DNA from: Paracrocinitomix mangrovi
Lineage (GTDB): Bacteria > Bacteroidota > Bacteroidia > Flavobacteriales_D > Crocinitomicaceae
Direction of reading: 5' to 3'
DNA length: 64,000 bases
Assembly (NCBI RefSeq): GCF_019740355.2
Contig: NZ_CP091819.1
Coordinates: forward strand, 2,294,001 to 2,358,000
In this document: positions 55,033 to 63,287 of the stretch, piece after piece
How positions within the stretch are numbered: the first letter of the stretch is position 1
How the letters are laid out: every line of letters starts with the position of its first letter
Position numbers and translations under genes: made by a program
Notes under the pieces: generated by a model
Told to the model about the DNA's origin: nothing
Databases searched by the model: none
Seen by the model: only the letters and a program-made list of their open reading frames with translations

Positions 55033-55204
55033 TCATAACACAGTAAGCAAAGCTCACGTCCGACACTTGTCCATCACACTTTGCGCCCAAAACGTGTCCA
55101 TAAAGTGGTTTTTGCCATCACACGGTCGGACAGCCAGAGTCCGGGGTTTTTGGCCAACGCACCTCGCGCCGGCATAAATGCCTATCTTTGCTCAAACGTT
55201 AGGA
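55033..55204 (+). repeat. attC-like site 23
   Basis: 172 bp. Boxes TCATAAC/GTTAGGA; L arms AGCAAAG/CTTTGCT; side hairpin GGCAT/ATGCC. Very close to site 10; contains TATCTTTG. Confidence 0.88.
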
Positions 55205-55222
55205 AGCAATTAAATAATCACT

Positions 55223-55822
55223 TTGGAAAATCTATATGACATACTTGAAATTGATATAGATGCGGAAGAAAAAGTTATTAAACGGGCCTACAGAAAACTT
55301 GCTTTGAAATGGCATCCTGATAAGAATTCCGATCCAACTGCCCACGACAAATTCATAAAAATTAATGAAGCATATGAGATTCTTTCGAATCCCGAAAAGA
55401 AAGAAGTATATGATTCGTTATTGCGTGATGAATTATTAAAATCTGTAATTACAGTATACTCGAAGGAATCCGAAAAAGAACATGATTACAATTCATTTAA
55501 TCAATGGAAACATGAAGCGAAGATGTCGGCCAATGAAAGGGCGAAAATGCCATTTCAAGAGTTCAAAGAATTTGTCGGAGACATTGTAAGAGGTACAATT
55601 AACTTCTTTAATGTCATTTTTATGGGGGCCATGTATATAGCATGGGGTCCATATGGTTTGATTTATTCAATCATTAAATTGGTGGAAGTAATCAATAATT
55701 TTGGAACTGAAAATGTTGGAATTTGGCAAGTATTTATTACCATAGTTTTTGTCTTAGTCACCTCTTTTGTTACGTTAGGTGGAGGTGTCGCTATAGTTAA
55801 GTTTCTAAGAGACAATCTATAA
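55223..55822 (+). CDS. Cassette 24: J-domain membrane protein
   Basis: 199 residues from TTG 55223. J domain 1-70 with HPD at 31-33 (KWHPDKNSDP), which stimulates DnaK-type chaperones. Residues about 120-195 hold two or three hydrophobic helices (FFNVIFMGAMYIAWGPYG, IVFVLVTSFVTLGGGVAIV), so it is probably membrane-bound. The next gene follows after 12 bp, making this a rare two-gene, same-strand cassette. Confidence 0.82.
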   Translation: MENLYDILEIDIDAEEKVIKRAYRKLALKWHPDKNSDPTAHDKFIKINEAYEILSNPEKKEVYDSLLRDELLKSVITVYSKESEKEHDYNSFNQWKHEAKMSANERAKMPFQEFKEFVGDIVRGTINFFNVIFMGAMYIAWGPYGLIYSIIKLVEVINNFGTENVGIWQVFITIVFVLVTSFVTLGGGVAIVKFLRDNL

Positions 55823-55834
55823 AACAACTGTATT

Positions 55835-56410
55835 ATGGCAATCAAGAATAATAAAGAACTTGAAGAGAAAGTAAATGAAGTAAGCGCTCTGCTTAAAGAA
55901 ATCAGTAAATACATTGGAGCTTCCACGGAAGATATAGATCGGAAATATAAAATCGAGTTTCCCAGAGGTTATATAAGAACCGCAGAACAGTTCAGATTAA
56001 AACTCACTTGTATTGAAGATTATACGACCAAAACTAATATTGCTTATCAGTTAATGCTGTCGGACTTATTTACTTGGCTCTTGAATCGAACAGACATATT
56101 TGGGACAGTTAAAGAAATGATTATCAAATATCAAATTGCCATAATGGGATCCATAGTTGAAACAATCACCAAGCAGTACGTTCCGAGTAATAAGAAAGGA
56201 TTTACGAAAAGGATTGATAAAATGGTGGAGGAAGAAATTATAACGGAACATATTGGTGACGAATGCAAATGGTTGTGGGAAATTAGAACAGGTATTCACC
56301 TTTTTGAGTTGTCGGAGCAAGAATATGGAAAATATAAATCTGAACATTTCGATCGAGCTACTTTAGCTGCTAGAGCACTGATATCGCATTTAAATTCCAA
56401 CAAGGAGTAG
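55835..56410 (+). CDS. Cassette 24: partner of the J-domain protein, unknown family
   Basis: 191 residues, helical and soluble. The C-terminal part GFTKRIDKMVEEEIITEHIGDECKWLWEIRTGIHLFEL resembles helical domains with an R-x3-H motif, superficially HEPN-like but with one residue too few between R and H. Probably co-translated with the J-domain protein; a two-gene defence module is possible (inference). Confidence 0.65.
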   Translation: MAIKNNKELEEKVNEVSALLKEISKYIGASTEDIDRKYKIEFPRGYIRTAEQFRLKLTCIEDYTTKTNIAYQLMLSDLFTWLLNRTDIFGTVKEMIIKYQIAIMGSIVETITKQYVPSNKKGFTKRIDKMVEEEIITEHIGDECKWLWEIRTGIHLFELSEQEYGKYKSEHFDRATLAARALISHLNSNKE

Positions 56411-56418
56411 AAAACTGC

Positions 56419-56587
56419 TCCTAACACAATAGGTAAAGTTCATGTCCGACTCTCTGGCCACGCTTTTCCCTCCCAGTACGTGTACATATCCGGGCTGCCA
56501 TCACTCGGTCGGACAAACCAGAGTCCGGGGTTTTGGCCACCGCACATCAAGACGGCATAAATGCCTAACTTTACCCAAACGTTAGGC
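56419..56587 (+). repeat. attC-like site 24
   Basis: 169 bp. Boxes TCCTAAC/GTTAGGC; L arms GGTAAAGTT/AACTTTACC; side hairpin GGCAT/ATGCC. Confidence 0.88.
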
Positions 56588-56601
56588 ACAATTGTAGTTA
56601 A

Positions 56602-57351
56602 ATGAAATCAATCTGGTTTATTGTATTTATGTTTTCGAGTTTACAGTCCTACTGTCAAACTGAACTTCTTGAAAAATTAGACACTGTTGATTTTGGAACG
56701 GCAAATTATCATATCATGCAGAAGCATGATTTTAGTGTATATAAAGTATATACCAAGGAAAATGATAGTTTGATACTCTTAAATACAAACACTTTAAATT
56801 ATAATGACTCTACAGTCACGAGTACATTATATGATTATAAAAATGGAAAAATAAAGACTCAAAAGTCAACTCACTCATGGATTCCAATTGATTTAAAGCA
56901 ACATTCACCAGATTCAGTTTTGAATTCGCCAACAAGTGACAGCACTATTTTTATTTATGATGAATTGGGTCGTCTTATCCAAAAGATCGTTGTTTATCCT
57001 TATTCAATAAACAAGGTGAAAACTGAATCATATTTTGGTTATCTGGACAGCACTTATTATTTGACATTTGAGATTCGTAAGAGCTCAAATTTGAATCGTT
57101 ATCAAGTGAATACCACAATAATTAATTATGAGTATGACGTAAAACCTTGTCTCAATGAAGACGGAAGCATTCTTTGTTATGTAAGAAGGAAATATGTTTA
57201 TGAATCTGATCGAAAATCAACTCTTAATTTAATGGAAGAAGTTTATATAAATGAATATGGTCTTCTCAAAGAATCACATAGTTATGACATAAACGACAGT
57301 TCTGTTGTCCACCACTACTATCATTTATATAAAAAACTGTGCCTAACATAA
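56602..57351 (+). CDS. Cassette 25: exported YD-like protein, copy B
   Basis: 249 residues. Same sequence as cassette 2 through HYYH; a shifted end (CATTTATATAAA instead of CATTATGAATAAA) carries translation 11 nt into the att site (LYKKLCLT). The leader is also the same as in cassette 2, so a whole cassette was copied. Signal peptide present. Confidence 0.75.
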   Translation: MKSIWFIVFMFSSLQSYCQTELLEKLDTVDFGTANYHIMQKHDFSVYKVYTKENDSLILLNTNTLNYNDSTVTSTLYDYKNGKIKTQKSTHSWIPIDLKQHSPDSVLNSPTSDSTIFIYDELGRLIQKIVVYPYSINKVKTESYFGYLDSTYYLTFEIRKSSNLNRYQVNTTIINYEYDVKPCLNEDGSILCYVRRKYVYESDRKSTLNLMEEVYINEYGLLKESHSYDINDSSVVHHYYHLYKKLCLT

Positions 57352-57507
57352 TAAGTAAAATTCATGTCCGACACTTGGCCAGCCCGCAAAGCGCCCAGTG
57401 ACGTGTAAAGTATGCTGGGGCCAACTCACGTCGGACAAAAGAGGATCGTGGTTTGGCCGGCGCACTTCATGTCGCCATAAATTGCTAATTTTACTCAAAC
57501 GTTAGGG
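57341..57507 (+). repeat. attC-like site 25
   Basis: 167 bp. Boxes GCCTAAC/GTTAGGG. Appears identical to site 2 up to the exchange point, after which the next cassette differs. Confidence 0.88.
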
Positions 57508-57550
57508 GTAATTGTCTGTAGGACAAAAACCAACCTAACGGACCCAAAAC

Positions 57551-58006
57551 TTGAAAACAAAGCATATTCATATCGCTTACGGACTGACAGCTCTATTATT
57601 GCTGTTTATGTCTTTATTCACTGGAGCAACATTTGATATTGCATTGCATGATACATATGTAGTCATACCAAATTGGCACATTTTCATTGTGCTTTCATTT
57701 CTATTCGGACTGTACTTTATTGTCGCTTACCTACTTTACAAGAATTCAAGAGCTATGCGAAAAGTTTTGGGCCTAATTCATTGGTCAATTACTGTACTCG
57801 GACTAATTACGAGTGCATTGCTAGTTAAAAATATAATCAACGAAACACCAAGACGATACTATGATTATAGTGTGTATGATCCTGAAAATACTTACTCAAA
57901 CTCTACAGACTTGAATTATGTCTTAGGGATAGTTCTAATCATCACACTAATCGCCCAACTGCTATTCGTTCTGAATTTGGTTTTAGCACTGACCAAAAAA
58001 GAGTGA
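57551..58006 (+). CDS. Cassette 26: four-helix membrane protein, copy B
   Basis: 151 residues, identical in translation to cassette 13, including the TTG start and the 43-nt leader. In this copy it directly follows the duplicated cassette 25. Confidence 0.7.
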   Translation: MKTKHIHIAYGLTALLLLFMSLFTGATFDIALHDTYVVIPNWHIFIVLSFLFGLYFIVAYLLYKNSRAMRKVLGLIHWSITVLGLITSALLVKNIINETPRRYYDYSVYDPENTYSNSTDLNYVLGIVLIITLIAQLLFVLNLVLALTKKE

Positions 58007-58014
58007 AAAACTAC

Positions 58015-58182
58015 CCCTAACATAATAACTAAAAATCATGTCCGACACTCTGGCCACGCTTCTTCCTCCCATTACTTGTCCATAGTCCGGGCGGCCATCA
58101 CTCGGTCGGACAGCCAAAGTCCGGGTTTTTTGCCCTCGCACTTCGCACGCAATAAATTGCTAGCTTTAGCCAAACGTTATGT
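58015..58182 (+). repeat. attC-like site 26
   Basis: 168 bp. Boxes CCCTAAC/GTTATGT. The left two thirds match site 13, and the last part (CCCTCGCACTTCGCACG ... CTTTAGCC) matches sites of the site-4 type. The L arms (CTAAA/TTTAG) pair better here than in site 13. Confidence 0.86.
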
Positions 58183-58188
58183 GCAATT

Positions 58189-58554
58189 ATGGGACTGAAA
58201 CGGGCAATTGACCAGTATTCTGGTAACAATCAAACTTTAGAAGAACATTACGAATTCTTGAAAGGATACAATCCCATACTTTCACAAAACATGATTCAAT
58301 GTCTTAAAGTTTTAAACGATAATCTGAAAAAAAGGGATTACTATGCATTCACTTCACATGAAACTTTAGTCTTTGTGGATGGACATAGATCGAATTCGAA
58401 CCCTATAGCATTCGTTCAATGCAAATTTCAGCAACCAGAACTTCTTGAAGTGGGTATTTGTAAAGGACCAAATCTCCAAGATAGAGTTTTAACAAAGTCT
58501 GATCTGACCATTTCGGAAGCAATGGAAACTATATTGAGTTATTTGCAAAAATGA
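58189..58554 (+). CDS. Cassette 27: soluble protein of unknown family
   Basis: 121 residues, starting 12 bp after the junction. Contains YYAFTSHETLVFVDGHRSNSNPIAFVQCKF, a beta-rich core. No signal or membrane segment. Not recognised. Confidence 0.65.
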   Translation: MGLKRAIDQYSGNNQTLEEHYEFLKGYNPILSQNMIQCLKVLNDNLKKRDYYAFTSHETLVFVDGHRSNSNPIAFVQCKFQQPELLEVGICKGPNLQDRVLTKSDLTISEAMETILSYLQK

Positions 58555-58562
58555 AAAACTGC

Positions 58563-58732
58563 ACATAACACAATAGGTAAAGCGCATGTCCTACCCTTTT
58601 TTGCCAACTCACTTGCACCCATTACGTGCCCATAAAGTGGTTAGGCCTTCACACGGTCGGACAGCCAGAGTGCGGGTTTGGCCTACGCACTTCACGTCGC
58701 AATAAATTGCTAGCTTTACCCAAACGTTAGCA
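58563..58732 (+). repeat. attC-like site 27
   Basis: 170 bp. Boxes ACATAAC/GTTAGCA; L arms GGTAAAGC/GCTTTACC. Close to sites 3 and 15. Confidence 0.88.
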
Positions 58733-58746
58733 TTAATTGAAATCAA

Positions 58747-59529
58747 TTGAATAAATTTCTTTTAATATCAATGCTTGGAACAATTGTCTCTTGTTCTACA
58801 GAACCTACTAGTCCAGAAGAAGTACTTGAGGAATACATGACACTTATGTCGGAAGGGAAATGTGAAGATGCAATTGCATTAACTACAGAAAGTATTAAGC
58901 TTACCACGCAACAATCAAGTGACTCTCAATGCGAATCATGGGAAATGGAAATAATTTCAATTGACTGTAATACAGACGGTAATTCGTCTTTATGTTGCTA
59001 CAAAGAAATAAGGTCTTCCATGGAAATGGAATTTGGATTCGAGCTTTTGAAAGAAGAAGATCAATGGAAAGTTGCTCATGCCCTCAAACCGTGGCCTTGT
59101 ATAAAAAATTCTGAACCAGAATTAGGGATAGATTCGACAATACTTAAAGAACCAAATTGGAATTTGGGAGTCCAGTTCATTAATGAATACAAAAACTTTG
59201 TTGATACTAACACTTCGGTTAACCGCAAAATTGAATGGTTAAAAAACAGCAATTTTGTTTCAGATAATTTCTTGAATCACCTTCAACAAATGACTGACTC
59301 TGCAAATCAGATTGATCCTTTTATAGGCCTTGATTATGACCCAATTTTTGTAGCTCAAGATTATCCAGATGAAGGATTCAATTTAAAATCAACTGATCCC
59401 AAAACAAATTCAATGATTGTGCAAGGTATTGATTGGGTAGATTTTAAAATCAGAATTCGATTAATTGAAAATAATGGAGAATGGATGGTTGATGGCGCAG
59501 GAGATGTTAATCCCAGAGTAGAAAACTAA
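58747..59529 (+). CDS. Cassette 28: Cys-rich lipoprotein
   Basis: 260 residues from TTG 58747. Lipobox IVSC. The first domain (SPEEVLEEYMTLMSEGKCEDAIALTTESI ... WEMEIISIDC) has the layout of NTF2/DUF4878-like lipoprotein domains (helical start, then strands, ending EDQWKVAHAL). More cysteines follow. The stop TAA lies in AAAACTAA. Confidence 0.68.
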   Translation: MNKFLLISMLGTIVSCSTEPTSPEEVLEEYMTLMSEGKCEDAIALTTESIKLTTQQSSDSQCESWEMEIISIDCNTDGNSSLCCYKEIRSSMEMEFGFELLKEEDQWKVAHALKPWPCIKNSEPELGIDSTILKEPNWNLGVQFINEYKNFVDTNTSVNRKIEWLKNSNFVSDNFLNHLQQMTDSANQIDPFIGLDYDPIFVAQDYPDEGFNLKSTDPKTNSMIVQGIDWVDFKIRIRLIENNGEWMVDGAGDVNPRVEN

Positions 59530-59697
59530 TGCTAACATAATAGGTAAAGCCCACGTCCGACTCTCGTCCACGCGCTTTTCGCCCGTTATTTGTCCATAGT
59601 CCGGGCGGCCATCACTCAGTCGGACAGCCAGAGTCCGGGGTTTTTCTCCTCCGCACTTCGCACGCAATAAATTGCTAGCTTTACCCAAACGTTATGC
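59530..59697 (+). repeat. attC-like site 28
   Basis: 168 bp. Boxes TGCTAAC/GTTATGC; L arms GGTAAAGC/GCTTTACC. Almost the same as site 11 between the boxes. Confidence 0.88.
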
Positions 59698-59721
59698 TGC
59701 ATTACGTTTAGACTCATTCAT

Positions 59722-60090
59722 ATGCAAACCATTTTCAATAAGGACGAATTCGAGAACATAATTTGCCAGAATGGTGAACATGTATTTTTCGTGCACTCTA
59801 ATTGGGCAGGACAGAGCATATTCGGACTTAAAAAACTTGAATTATTGACGGAAAGATATCCTGATTTGAACATTACTATAATAGACAATCAGAACGCATC
59901 AGGTTTCATTCATGACTGGTTGAAGGACACCCAGAACAACTATTTAATTACCAAAAACAGACCCGCCGGAAGTTGGATCCATGGTAACGGAGAACTATTT
60001 GAAGTGCGTGATATGAAAATCACTTGGTTCCGACATGCCACAACGGAACTGAAGGAAGATCAATTAGAGTCACTGCTAAATGCAAGGTAA
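59722..60090 (+). CDS. Cassette 29: thioredoxin-fold-like protein without CxxC
   Basis: 122 residues. HVFFVHSNWAGQSIFGLKKLELL, then LNITIIDNQN and GSWIHGNGELFEV, run in the order strand-helix-strand seen in thioredoxin-like proteins, with WAGQS where WCGPC would be. The redox cysteines are therefore missing. The fold call is tentative. Confidence 0.6.
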   Translation: MQTIFNKDEFENIICQNGEHVFFVHSNWAGQSIFGLKKLELLTERYPDLNITIIDNQNASGFIHDWLKDTQNNYLITKNRPAGSWIHGNGELFEVRDMKITWFRHATTELKEDQLESLLNAR

Positions 60091-60111
60091 TTTGTGATGG
60101 TGAAAAACGCA

Positions 60112-60245
60112 GTATAACACAGTAAGCAAAGCTCGTGTCCACGTTTGTCCAGCTATCCCGATAGCTATCTGGATCACACGCAATTCAACTACAATTTCAT
60201 TTTCGTTGAACAAAGTAAATTGCTAGCTTTAGCCGAACTTTAGCT
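60112..60245 (+). repeat. attC-like site 29 (degenerate, short)
   Basis: 134 bp. Left box GTATAAC. At the right, AACG-TTAGC is changed to AACT-TTAGC, so the exchange G is lost. The middle has lost the GTCGGAC part and carries a CAACTAC ... GTTGAAC arm instead. Probably weak or inactive. Confidence 0.7.
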
Positions 60246-60251
60246 TTAATT

Positions 60252-60998
60252 ATGCCCAAAACTCTATTACCTCTAATTGGACTTTTTACACTTGGAATCA
60301 CTTCTTGTAAAAACGATTCTTCAGAAGAAAATATTGACGACAACCCAATAGTTGACAATTGCTATAATTCTCCTGATTCTTTGATTCGATATGGAATGGA
60401 ACCACTATCGAAAAACACTACTGAAGTGGGCCTAATAGACATTAGAACTTGCTGGAAGTTAATAGAAAATGATTCTTTAAAACTTAAATTAGAACTCCGA
60501 GAACTACCTGACTCAGTTTTATTAAACAACCAGAATATTCCTTTTGGGTATTTCGAATATGGCCTTGAATTTGTTTTCCGAAATCAATCCGACACATCAG
60601 TAACAGACAACATAGTTTTCGCATTACATTACATGAGATCTGAATCAGACAGCCTTGAAAAATTAGTTTCTTTGGAAGAATATCTATCTGCATGCGCTCA
60701 GGAGGTTTACCATGAACAAACTGAACCAGGAGAATCATTTTGGGAAAGAGAAATGGATTATATAAAGATTAAACCCACAATTCAACTTGACACAAACATG
60801 ATCCAGCTATGTTACTCAATAGATAGTTTATGTAAATACATTGATAATTATTTCACTGGAAGTTATGCTATGATGACTTCGTATAATGCCTCTAACGTTT
60901 CAGGCACCAACAACTTTTTGACAGATGTATTAACTTCCGACGGATCAATCAAACATAATTTTTTATATAATTCTTCAAGGTCAATTCCTGAAAACTAA
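60252..60998 (+). CDS. Cassette 30: lipoprotein
   Basis: 248 residues, ATG 60252. Lipobox ITSC, Ser/Glu linker, then a domain with several cysteines (DNCYNSPD, IRTCWKL, LSACAQEV, IQLCYSIDSLC). Stop TAA in AAAACTAA. Because both flanking sites are degenerate, this cassette may be stuck. Confidence 0.7.
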   Translation: MPKTLLPLIGLFTLGITSCKNDSSEENIDDNPIVDNCYNSPDSLIRYGMEPLSKNTTEVGLIDIRTCWKLIENDSLKLKLELRELPDSVLLNNQNIPFGYFEYGLEFVFRNQSDTSVTDNIVFALHYMRSESDSLEKLVSLEEYLSACAQEVYHEQTEPGESFWEREMDYIKIKPTIQLDTNMIQLCYSIDSLCKYIDNYFTGSYAMMTSYNASNVSGTNNFLTDVLTSDGSIKHNFLYNSSRSIPEN

Positions 60999-61228
60999 AT
61001 CTAACAAAATAGGTGAAATCACCCCCTCCTTCTTCCACGCACAATGCTCTCATTGGCTTCTACATTACCTGGTAGCCATCACACCTAGGACCGCCCAGAG
61101 TACGGGGTTTTTGCCAACGCACTTCAAGCTTTGCTTCGCTGAAGCTACGCGAAAGCGAAGACAGCATTCTACTTCAGCTTCGCTTCCGTAGAACAAGGTA
61201 AATGCCTACCTTTAGCCAAACGTTAGCA
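60999..61228 (+). repeat. attC-like site 30 (degenerate, enlarged)
   Basis: 230 bp. Boxes ATCTAAC/GTTAGCA; L arms do not match. Contains a GAAGC/GCTTC-rich insert at about 61121-61192 also found in site 32, and a TTCTAC/GTAGAA stem that is a compensated version of TTCAAC/GTTGAA in site 32. Confidence 0.75.
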
Positions 61229-61239
61229 TTAATTAAGAT

Positions 61240-62274
61240 TTGACTAGATTTCTGATAATATTATCTCTCATTTGTCTTATATCATGTAGATCGGAAAATG
61301 AACAATTACAAGGAACTTGGATGTGTTCTTATGTTGGTCATTGGGAAAATGACAGTTTAAAATATGAAAGTCCTTGCCAAAAATTGATTGAATTTGAAGG
61401 TGACATAGTACACTGCAAAACTTTTAATAATTACAATCAAGAAACAACAGACACAATAATTTCTAGCGAATATGAATTTAAGAATCAGGTTGTCTATTGC
61501 AATAATGATTCTCTTGTTGTTACACATTTTTCTCAAGACAGTTTGGTATTTAGTTCGAATTATGATGAAACGAGATCAACTGTGTATAAACGAGTTCAAG
61601 CAATTGAATCTCCAAATCCAAAATTTGACTACCATCAACTATACGAATACAAGATCGCAACTTGGACTGATTCTATAGAATTTTGGTCGGAAAACACCCT
61701 GATGTTTCAAAATGAGCAATGGGCTCGGGATGGTGATCCAGCTATGTGGTATATCGCAGAATATAAATCCTTTAAATTCCTTTTTATTAATGGCCCGTTT
61801 CAGTCAAATTTTGAACCATTATTAATTACAGGAGTTGACTCAACCGGAATAAAATTTAAAATATTTAGTTTGAATGTCTTGGACGGAAAACTTGAAAAAT
61901 TACCTGAATTAAAACCAAAAACAAATTTTATTGGAACTTGGATCGAAGAAGAAACTACAGATCGACTAGCATTCTTTCATTACTTAAAAAAGGATAGTTC
62001 TTTTAATTATAAAGATTCAATTGCAGAATTAAAATTCACTTCAGATAGCCTATATATATCCCAATTTGACCTTAAAGGAAATTTTAAAATTGAATCTAGT
62101 GTTTTAAAAACTCATGTCCGACTGGAATTAACGGAAAATATACCTGAAAGTGTCAGTGCACAGTGGCATGTAACTAACCCAACGGACTCTACACTCAAGG
62201 TCTATACCTATATAAATCATTACGGAACATCTGGAGTAGCAACAGTATGGTTTAAATTGAAAAACGGTAGGTAA
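61240..62274 (+). CDS. Cassette 31: two-domain lipocalin-like lipoprotein
   Basis: 344 residues from TTG 61240. Lipobox LISC. Two similar halves each open with a lipocalin-like LQGTW or FIGTW motif and continue with beta strands (EYEFKNQVVYCNNDSLVV; ELKFTSDSLYISQFD). This suggests an internal duplication. The TAA stop is in the outer box AGGTAAC. Confidence 0.68.
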   Translation: MTRFLIILSLICLISCRSENEQLQGTWMCSYVGHWENDSLKYESPCQKLIEFEGDIVHCKTFNNYNQETTDTIISSEYEFKNQVVYCNNDSLVVTHFSQDSLVFSSNYDETRSTVYKRVQAIESPNPKFDYHQLYEYKIATWTDSIEFWSENTLMFQNEQWARDGDPAMWYIAEYKSFKFLFINGPFQSNFEPLLITGVDSTGIKFKIFSLNVLDGKLEKLPELKPKTNFIGTWIEEETTDRLAFFHYLKKDSSFNYKDSIAELKFTSDSLYISQFDLKGNFKIESSVLKTHVRLELTENIPESVSAQWHVTNPTDSTLKVYTYINHYGTSGVATVWFKLKNGR

Positions 62275-62456
62275 CACAATAGCTAAAGCTAACGTCCGAT
62301 CCTTGGCCGGCGCGCTTTCACCCATTACGTGTCCATAATCCGGGCGGCCATCTCGGTCGGACAGCCATAGTCCGGGGATTTTTGGCCTGCGCACTCGTTC
62401 GCAATTTAGGTTTGCTGCGCGCACCATAAATTGCTAGCTTTGCTCAAACGTTAGGT
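62269..62456 (+). repeat. attC-like site 31
   Basis: 188 bp. Boxes AGGTAAC/GTTAGGT. The N6 next to the left box does not match the start of cassette 31, the one clear exception in the array. Long-type side hairpin, altered (TTTGCTGCGCGCACC). Confidence 0.78.
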
Positions 62457-62483
62457 TTAATTAATAGTTACCTTGAATTGTTG

Positions 62484-63287
62484 ATGACATCAATTGGTAA
62501 ATACTTATTTGCAGTGCTTAGGTTTACATTCTTTTTTCTTTTATTGGGTTCAATTAGTTTATTTGGTCAAGTTTGGCCGTCAAAAGGTATTAGCAATTTA
62601 AAGGGTAATGTTCTTCAAATTCGAGAAACGACAATGACGCCCGTAAAATCGAAAAAAGAACTTGGAACATGCGACACGAATTCAATTTCGATATACGTAC
62701 TGAATAACCAAGGAACTTTATCCAGAGATACTTTTATAATTTGGCCTTTTGACATTTGGCCAAGCATGGACACTTCGATTACGGAGTATTTCTATAGTGA
62801 CTCTGGACTTTTGATATCAGAGCACTATTGTGATCTTGGAAATGACTTTTGCAACGACAATATTTATGAGTTTAATCAAAATGGTCGACCATCAGCTGTA
62901 ATTGTTTATTCTGCAAAAGGTGACTCTATTAGCAGAATGGAATTTGACTATAATACTGATGGATTAGAAGTTGAAAGAAGAATTTATAGTGCTTTTGTGA
63001 TCGGAGGTAATCTACTCTACACTTATCAGTTTGAATATAATTCAAATCGTGAGATTACTAGCAGAAGATATTTTACAGCAGATGGAAAGGTTAAATCATA
63101 CAATATATTTGAATATCAGAACGGACTTTATATAAAATCCATTGTAGATCCTACTAAAGGAAAAAAAATTATTGAAGAAATATCCTATGTATTTGACGAA
63201 GTCGGAAATTGGGTTTCAAAAACTTCAAGAGTGAATGGAAAAATAACGGGCTTTGTGACTCGGGAAATCATATATAAGAAAAACTAA
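62484..63287 (+). CDS. Cassette 32: exported YD-like protein
   Basis: 267 residues from ATG 62484; TTG codons just upstream are alternatives. Signal peptide ends LFGQ. Beta units such as YEFNQNGRPSAVIVYSAKGD and FEYNSNREITSRRYF are RHS/YD-like and recall the protein of cassettes 2 and 25. Stop in AAAACTAA. Confidence 0.7.
   Translation: MTSIGKYLFAVLRFTFFFLLLGSISLFGQVWPSKGISNLKGNVLQIRETTMTPVKSKKELGTCDTNSISIYVLNNQGTLSRDTFIIWPFDIWPSMDTSITEYFYSDSGLLISEHYCDLGNDFCNDNIYEFNQNGRPSAVIVYSAKGDSISRMEFDYNTDGLEVERRIYSAFVIGGNLLYTYQFEYNSNREITSRRYFTADGKVKSYNIFEYQNGLYIKSIVDPTKGKKIIEEISYVFDEVGNWVSKTSRVNGKITGFVTREIIYKKN

Noticed and set aside
55835-56410. HEPN nuclease call for the J-domain partner
   Set aside because: The R-x3-H spacing does not fit the R-x4-6-H motif and the rest cannot be matched by eye.
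37460-62427. Minus-strand frames that recur at each repeat (for example 37460-37732, 47849-48055, 50483-50695, 62128-62427)
   Set aside because: They are translations of the att-site repeat itself with Arg/Cys/Trp-rich text and no shared start or conservation beyond the repeat.
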